Below the pieces are notes generated by a model. That model saw only the letters and a program-made list of their open reading frames with translations, did not search any database and was not told where the DNA came from. From assembly GCA_019425655.1 (NCBI GenBank), contig NQWY01024767.1, forward strand, positions 1 through 25,158: DNA of 25,158 bases, read 5' to 3'. Made by a program: the position numbers and the translations under genes. The DNA is from Rhizophagus prolifer (Eukaryota > Glomeromycota > Glomeromycetes > Glomerales > Glomeraceae). This document shows, in pieces, positions 20,652-25,158 of the stretch. Positions within the stretch are counted from its first letter, which is position 1, and every line of letters starts with the position of its first letter.

Positions 20652-21400
20652 CTAAGGCAACGCCGTCGTAAGGAAAAAAGGAAGAACTCCGCACAGTTTA
20701 ATCTTTTGCCTTAGTCCATTATTCATAGAAGCCTTTATTGCTCTGATAAGAGATAAACCTTCAGGATTCAAGTGCTGTTTTGTGTTAACCAATTCTACGA
20801 CTTGTTTGAAATCAAGATAATCAAGAAGTTTAGAAGAGTGAAGAGGATTCCTATCAAAGAAAGGTAAAAGGATATTTGTGACATCAGGTATATTATTGAT
20901 TGAGTAGTCTCCTGCTTTATTAGTTGATCGTATGTAAACCTTTCCACAACCAAAGAAAGGTATAAGAAGTTCGAGTAGAACTCTATCCCTAATATGTTGG
21001 GTTATTCTATATCTACACTCAACCTGGTGGAAGCTACCATTGTTCCTTGCTGTTATCTTGATGTCAAAGCAACCTTCTGCATCCGTAAAGCCACAAATCC
21101 AGTTATGAGATAATTAAAGGCAAGGTTCAAACAGTGATCATCAGGAAAAGCAGCCTGCAGTTTCTCAGAAATTCCCCTATTTATAGCAGAGGCTAAAGCA
21201 ACAATTTCTAACAAGCCAGATTTGGTTAAATGTGACCTTGAGTGATCAGAGTGTTTTTGAGTTTGCAATGGGTAGTTAGTAAAATGAGGAACTATTACTG
21301 AAAGTAAGTCATCTATTCTCGTAACGGCAAAACTAGCAATAGGTCTATATTTACGTAAATTCACTAAACCCACTTGGAAGAAAGCTTGTAGCTTGTGCAA
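20652..21400 (-). pseudogene. LAGLIDADG homing endonuclease remnant fused behind cox2
   Basis: Two minus-strand frames together cover most of a LAGLIDADG_1 enzyme. The first (21400 to about 21110) has the tail of the first half (YRPIASFAVTRIDDLLSVIV, then INRGISEKLQAAFPD). The second (about 21107-20652) opens with the second motif, NWICGFTDAEGCFDI, and runs to the family's usual C-terminal end (EGLSLIRAIKASMNNGLRQK). The frame changes between them near 21105-21120. The first LAGLIDADG motif is missing and the 5' side overlaps the extended cox2 frame. It is a decayed endonuclease gene inserted at the cox2 3' end, probably without an intron. Confidence 0.8.
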
Positions 21401-22223
21401 CAGAGGTTAGTCTGAAGTGTGGAGCCATAACTCGAGGTTTTTGTAAAGGAGAGTAGGGGGGGGAATTTTGAGAAGAAAGCCAAAGTAAATAAGATTCAAG
21501 GGAGACAGATTCAATAACAATAGGCATAAAACCATGTAGAACTCCGCATAATTCTGAACATTGTCCATAAAAGACACCTTCACGATTAATAATGGCAGAA
21601 GTTTGATTTAGACGACCAGGCAGTGCATCAAGTTTAAGACCAAGAGAAGGTACAGCAAAAGAGTGAATTACATCACGAGCAGTTACGATAAAGCGTATGT
21701 GAGTATCTACAGGAAGAATTACCCTATTATCAACTTCCAGTAAGCGTAATTGTCCAGGTTCAAGTTCAGTATCAGGTATCATATAAGAGTCAAATTCTAT
21801 AGTTTCACCTGTGTCATTGACATAATCACTATACTCATAAGACCAAAACCATTGGTTTCCAATAGCCTTAACAGTGATGACAGGATCTATAACCTCATCT
21901 AAAAGATAAAGAAGCTTGAAACTAGGAAAAGCAATAGCAATTAGTACAAGAGCTGGTGTTATAGTCCAAATAAGCTCAATAAGTGTACCATGATTATGGT
22001 ATTTATGCACAATTTGATTATGGAGGCTATTAAACTTACGGATTGTTGAGCCAAGCATCCAGCCAACACCTAGTAGGATAATTACAAGATAGAACATTAC
22101 CTCATCGTGCAACTCTACAATGCCCTCAAATGATGGAGATCCTGCATCTTGAAATCCTATTTGCCATGGCTGAGGTGCATCATTGTAAACCATAAAAATA
22201 GTTTCGAATAGAAAACTAAACAT
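21351..22223 (-). CDS. cox2: Cytochrome c oxidase subunit 2 with C-terminal extension
   Basis: Cox2 carries the CuA centre that accepts electrons from cytochrome c. The 290-aa frame has two N-terminal membrane helices (about 40-62 and 84-106), the aromatic patch [10 protein letters not shown], and the CuA ligands in HSFAVPSLG and [15 protein letters not shown]. It starts [10 protein letters not shown] from ATG. Conserved Cox2 sequence ends at about [12 protein letters not shown]. The following 40 residues, starting [11 protein letters not shown], are extra and run into the endonuclease remnant, so the native stop appears to have been lost when that element inserted. The motif AAAATT plus a C run lies exactly at the junction (21469-21456). 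No intron is needed. Confidence 0.95.
   Translation of the reverse strand: MFSFLFETIFMVYNDAPQPWQIGFQDAGSPSFEGIVELHDEVMFYLVIILLGVGWMLGSTIRKFNSLHNQIVHKYHNHGTLIELIWTITPALVLIAIAFPSFKLLYLLDEVIDPVITVKAIGNQWFWSYEYSDYVNDTGETIEFDSYMIPDTELEPGQLRLLEVDNRVILPVDTHIRFIVTARDVIHSFAVPSLGLKLDALPGRLNQTSAIINREGVFYGQCSELCGVLHGFMPIVIESVSLESYLLWLSSQNSPPYSPLQKPRVMAPHFRLTSVAQATSFLPSGFSEFT
21456..21469 (-). promoter_or_regulatory. Putative 3'-end motif at the end of conserved cox2
   Basis: AAAATT plus eight C on the coding strand, where conserved Cox2 residues stop. Same type as at cox1 and atp6. Function inferred only. Confidence 0.4.
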
Positions 22224-22489
22224 ATTAGTAATTAAGATTATAAGCCCTTAGATGTAGAGAGAAAGAAACAAAGCGAGATGATCTTCGCGGTTTGAAGGAA
22301 ACAGAAGCTAGTCATTTTGTCAAGACAGAGCATCCCCTATTTATAGTCCAAAACCTAGAAAATTATGGCTAAAGTACTGATCCCTACCCTCGAGCTCTTT
22401 AGGATAGGAGAAGATTCATTCCAATATACTTTGAGGAATAAATTAGTTAAGGAGTCATTATTCTTACTTGGAACTAATCAGGGTAGTTT
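22224..22489. other. Spacer upstream of cox2
   Basis: Leader of cox2. No promoter consensus is recognised and no gene is seen. Confidence 0.5.
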
Positions 22490-22810
22490 TTCCTAGGATT
22501 TCTTGGAAAAAGGAAGGTTTATTTATAATGCCAAAGGTTTACTATCTTGAGTTAATGGATGAAACAGCTATAAAGAAATGTAAAGGATTCTCAGGAGGCC
22601 TAACCAAAGAACAATACCTAGAATTGTTAAAAGGAAACTCCTTAAGCTTAAGTACAAGTAAATGGTTTAGAAATTGAGTTAATTCTAATGTACAAATTAA
22701 AAGGAATACTACTTATGACTTAAGGTTCAGTTTCAATAAGAGACAACAGATTTTCAAAGATGGAATTTGGATAGACACTACTTCCTTTCCTCCTTCTATA
22801 CCTTTTATCT
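22490..22810 (+). pseudogene. dpo: Plasmid-type DNA polymerase B (dpo) remnant 3, C-terminal region
   Basis: A fossil of the linear-plasmid polymerase. Blocks seen are IMPKVYYLELMDE, KGFSGGLTKEQYLELLKGNS, KWFRN and, continuing in code 4, FSFNKRQQIFKDGIWIDT. These follow the same order as in the copy ending at 11206. The catalytic palm is absent, so it is truncated and non-functional. It lies between cox2 and tRNA-Ile on the plus strand. Confidence 0.82.
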
Positions 22811-22884
22811 TGTCACCATCCGGAGATTCCTTCCTGAATTATTTATGACATATGTGTCTCCCTCTTGCAGCAATGTGTAAACCT

Positions 22885-23007
22885 AACCTATACCTCTTGG
22901 AGAGAGGAGTAAACTACACCTTAAAATCTGTCTTTAATAAAAGAAACAAAGTATTTGAAAATGGAGTATGGATTAATACAGCTCCCCTAATCCTTAATAG
23001 AGACTAA
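22885..23007 (+). pseudogene. dpo: Plasmid-type DNA polymerase B (dpo) remnant 4, extreme C-terminus
   Basis: The last 40 codons of a dpo-type gene: RGVNYTLKSVFNKRNKVFEN then GVWINTAPLILNRD and a stop. It parallels the ends of the copies at 11206 and near 22800. It sits head to tail behind remnant 3, so two partial copies lie in tandem. Confidence 0.78.
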
Positions 23008-23498
23008 TTATCTTCCATCTGGAGTTTATTCTAGGTCACGAATGAAAGGTAGAACAGCCTAGGACTTGACGAGACCCTATTGTGAGCAGGTAATAGAGCA
23101 TAGCGATAGGATAACCTTCAGATCAAGATCGACAAGAAAATTAACGGTTGTTTCAACAAGTAAAGTTTAAACCAGTTCAGTGGGAAGTAGATTATGTCTC
23201 TTCTAAGAAGATTAACCAATAAATACACTAGTAATACTAGAAAAAGATGCCCCCAGTAAACGCTTTTTTAATTCTCTTCTGGAATTTTTCAAAACCTTCT
23301 TCAAAAAGTGATCAAGGGGAAATTGTCCAATTTGGCAGTATCCTACAGTGTAAAGAGTCAGTCACAAGGCGAAATCCTTCTACCACCTTAATACCATCTT
23401 CCAGTATGCCAATGCAACACCCCTGGCCTGGCCTGGCGGCATAGGTAGCCTTGGGGGCACGGGGTTAATAATTCATAGATATTGTCTAAAACTCTCTT
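23008..23498. other. Spacer with dpo flank repeat and a GC cluster
   Basis: It includes the second copy of the dpo 3' flank repeat (23231-23261) and a GC-rich cluster with GGCCTGGCCTGGCGG near 23423-23440. No real gene is seen. Confidence 0.5.
23231..23261 (+). repeat. dpo 3' flank repeat, copy B
   Basis: It contains TAGAAAAAGATGCCCCCAGT, about 225 bases downstream of dpo remnant 4, and matches 11211-11241. Confidence 0.7.
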
Positions 23499-23572
23499 TA
23501 GGATCCATGGGATTCGAACCCATAACCTTGGCGTTATCAACACCACACTCTAACCAATTGAGCCAGAACCCT
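23499..23572 (-). tRNA. trnI: tRNA-Ile (GAU)
   Basis: Acceptor AGGGTTC/GGATCCT with two G-U pairs, anticodon stem TGGTG/CGCCA with loop TTGATAA (GAU), T stem ATGGG/CCCAT. Confidence 0.95.
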
Positions 23573-23689
23573 TACCTAAGGATAGACAAGGAGTATCATT
23601 TATTCCTAATTTTTTGAGGTTATAAGTAGACTCTCCCATTCCTCTACGCTTCTGCCTTCTTAAAACCAATCTGTTTAGCATATTTTTTC

Positions 23690-23960
23690 TTAGGAGGGGG
23701 AATTTTCTGAATGCAGAGAAATAGCATCATTTATATAACTACATGTTAGTAAGACAAAAACGTAGGCTTGAATAAGGGCAACCCCAATTTCGAGTCCATA
23801 AAGCAGAGTAAGGAAAAGTAAAGGAAGAGGTATCATGATTATACCAAGCAGAGAACCAGTAATGAACTTCCAAGAAAAACTTGATATTATATGTAGAAGA
23901 ATATGTCCTGCTAGCATATTTTAGAATTTAACAGCAGTAGCTGATGTGAGTCTAAAGAGA
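23690..23960 (-). pseudogene. atp6: Displaced duplicate of the atp6 3' end
   Basis: A 75-codon frame from 23917 repeats the last part of Atp6 (MLAGHILLHIISSFSWKFIT to SYINDAISLHSENSPS). It differs from the copy joined to the main gene at about 13 residues and at many synonymous positions. It lacks the 5' two thirds of atp6, so it cannot make a subunit. Similarity extends a little upstream of the ATG but is broken. It follows directly after the stop of the endonuclease ORF. The best explanation is that this is the resident 3' end of atp6, pushed downstream when a foreign 3' end plus endonuclease gene inserted. Confidence 0.85.
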
Positions 23961-23964
23961 GTAC

Positions 23965-24712
23965 CTATTTCCGGAGTTTATATAACATAGAAGGATGAAA
24001 GTAAGGGGTAACAATAGCCCGAAAGGTGTTCATTGAGTTAGGTTTCACATATATTATAGGTTTTCCTCTATCAAAATGAATGGTACAATCAAGTCCATAT
24101 TTTACGCATAGAACATTCAATAAGAGAACTGCCTGCTGTAAAGTGAAACCCTGAGTGCAAAATGCAAAGCCACTATTACGTTTACATCCATCCCCTTGAG
24201 CCCACATTGCTATAGCAATAGGAGTTAAATCCTCAAATATACTAGAAGGTATTACTTTCACTCTATTCAAATACCAAGCCGAATGTAAAAGTGTAAAACA
24301 AGGATAAGTCCGAGTTTGAAAACTTAAACCAAAGTACTGTTGTCCTTTCAGAATTTGAGTAACAGGAAAGGGTAAAGATTGGCAGTAGTGAGCCATAATA
24401 TTATAAACCCATAGTGCAAATCCTACGTGAATAATTGATTGCTTAAAACCTAATCTAGCGTCTTTATTGTTTTTGCCTTTTTGAATCCAACCATCACTAA
24501 GAAGAAGGCCTACAGTTACGCTATGAATGAAAGGAGGTAAAGAGACCATATCTCTAAGTTTATAGCTATACCTTAGACCTAAAGTAGAAGAGAGATTAGA
24601 ACCCCATAGGACAACAGATGTGGAGTTTTTAGAAAAGTTAGACAGAGTAGAATATTGACGTTTAGTTAATCCTAAACTCCTATTTAGAGGAAGATGCGTG
24701 GATGTGTTAACT
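23965..24712 (-). CDS. LAGLIDADG homing endonuclease fused in frame to atp6
   Basis: The frame continues from Atp6 without a stop for about 249 residues. It is a double-motif LAGLIDADG_2 protein. The first motif region is VTVGLLLSDGWIQKGKNNKD, followed by the typical ARLGFKQSIIH, PCFTLLHSAWYLNRVKVIP, a second motif LTPIAIAMWAQGDGCKRN, and the usual C-terminal block with STMLYK-like sequence (HPSMLYKLRK). Both catalytic Asp positions (SDG, GDG) are present, so it looks intact. It replaces the expected atp6 stop and is followed at once by the displaced atp6 3' end. It is probably expressed by read-through from atp6, or cleaved from the fusion protein. It is not inside a recognisable intron core. 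Confidence 0.88.
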
Positions 24713-24725
24713 GGGGGGGAATTTT
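24713..24725 (-). promoter_or_regulatory. Putative 3'-end motif at atp6
   Basis: AAAATT plus seven C on the coding strand at the end of conserved Atp6. The displaced copy has the same motif at 23706-23696 followed by its stop. Function inferred only. Confidence 0.4.
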
Positions 24726-25158
24726 CAGAGTGTAAAGAAATGGCATCGTTGATGTAAGAACTAGTAAGCAATACGAATACATAAGCTTGAATAATAGCTA
24801 CACCTATTTCTAGGCCATATAAAAGAGTTAAAAGTAAGAGAGGGACAGGAGCTAAAAGAACACCAATTAGAGAACCAATTATAAACTGCCATGAGAAAGA
24901 GCCTATAATATGTAAAAGGATGTGACCGGCAAGCATGTTGGCACTTAGACGAATACCTAATGAAAAAGCTCTAGCTAAGTAAGAGACACTTTCAATTAAA
25001 ACTAACAGGGGAACTAAAGCTAGTGGAGTTCCAGCAGGGACAAAAAGAGAAAAGAAGTGTAGTCCGTGACGATGTAAACCTAAAAGAGTAACCCCTAATA
25101 AAATGGTAGAACTAAGACCTAGGGTTAAAGCAAAGTGAGCTGTAGCAGTAAAGCTATA
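24713..25158 (-). CDS. atp6: ATP synthase subunit 6, C-terminal part (5' part beyond the window)
   Basis: Subunit a (Atp6) forms the proton channel of ATP synthase. The frame is open from the window edge. It shows YSFTATAHFALTLGLSSTIL, HRHGLHFFSLFVPAGTPLAL, SYLARAFSLGIRLSANMLAG with the essential Arg, GLEIGVAIIQAYVFVLLTSS and the terminal YINDAISLH. Conserved Atp6 sequence should stop here, but the frame continues through SENSPP into the endonuclease ORF. Compared with the displaced copy downstream, many synonymous differences suggest that this 3' end came from another species. The A-run/TT/C-run motif lies exactly at the gene end. Confidence 0.95.

Noticed and set aside
23247-23444. 65-codon plus-strand frame
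   Set aside because: It crosses the dpo flank repeat and the GC cluster and has no protein character.

Overview
The window is part of a fungal mitochondrial genome, most likely from a basidiomycete. It is AT-rich and carries split rnl and cox1 genes, cox2, the 3' part of atp6, a 48-codon atp8, 18 recognisable tRNA genes and a likely mitochondrial RNase P RNA (rnpB). It also holds group I introns, LAGLIDADG homing-endonuclease genes and DNA polymerase fragments of the fungal linear mitochondrial plasmid type. A homing-endonuclease relic in cox1 intron 2 reads F-N-D-W before its LAGLIDG motif only if UGA is Trp, which fits genetic code 4.

Every conserved mitochondrial gene here lies on the minus strand. 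Reading from high to low coordinates, the order is: atp6 (partial, fused to a homing-endonuclease ORF and followed by a displaced second atp6 3' end), tRNA-Ile, plasmid dpo remnants (plus strand), cox2 with a decayed homing-endonuclease gene fused to its 3' side, tRNA-Leu, an accessory block, cox1 (four exons, three group I introns), a long tRNA run (Arg, Pro, Met, His, Cys, Arg, Ala, Asn), atp8, tRNA-Phe and tRNA-Gly. Then comes an accessory island of about 6 kb (5.45-11.5 kb), rnl (two group I introns without ORFs), tRNA-Ser, -Thr, -Lys and -Asp, rnpB, tRNA-Gln and tRNA-Met. rns and the other cox, cob and nad genes are not in the window.

The accessory island and two smaller patches (19.6-20.2 kb and 22.4-23.3 kb) break the one-strand pattern. 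They contain four partial dpo copies, homing-endonuclease scraps in both orientations, a pseudo-tRNA scrap, and orphan reading frames of 197, 223, 134 and 146 codons. Two orphans have a second, decayed copy elsewhere in the window. For the 134-codon frame the two copies differ mainly at third codon positions, so it was once under protein-level selection. I read these patches as repeated plasmid integration followed by decay. The orphan families are the least explained content.

Other points of note are a hybrid atp6 made by an endonuclease-linked 3' replacement, a recurring 3'-end motif (A4-6 T2 C5-8) at the ends of cox1, cox2, both atp6 ends and the 197-codon orphan, and splice junctions for five group I introns that can be placed to the base from rRNA or protein continuity.
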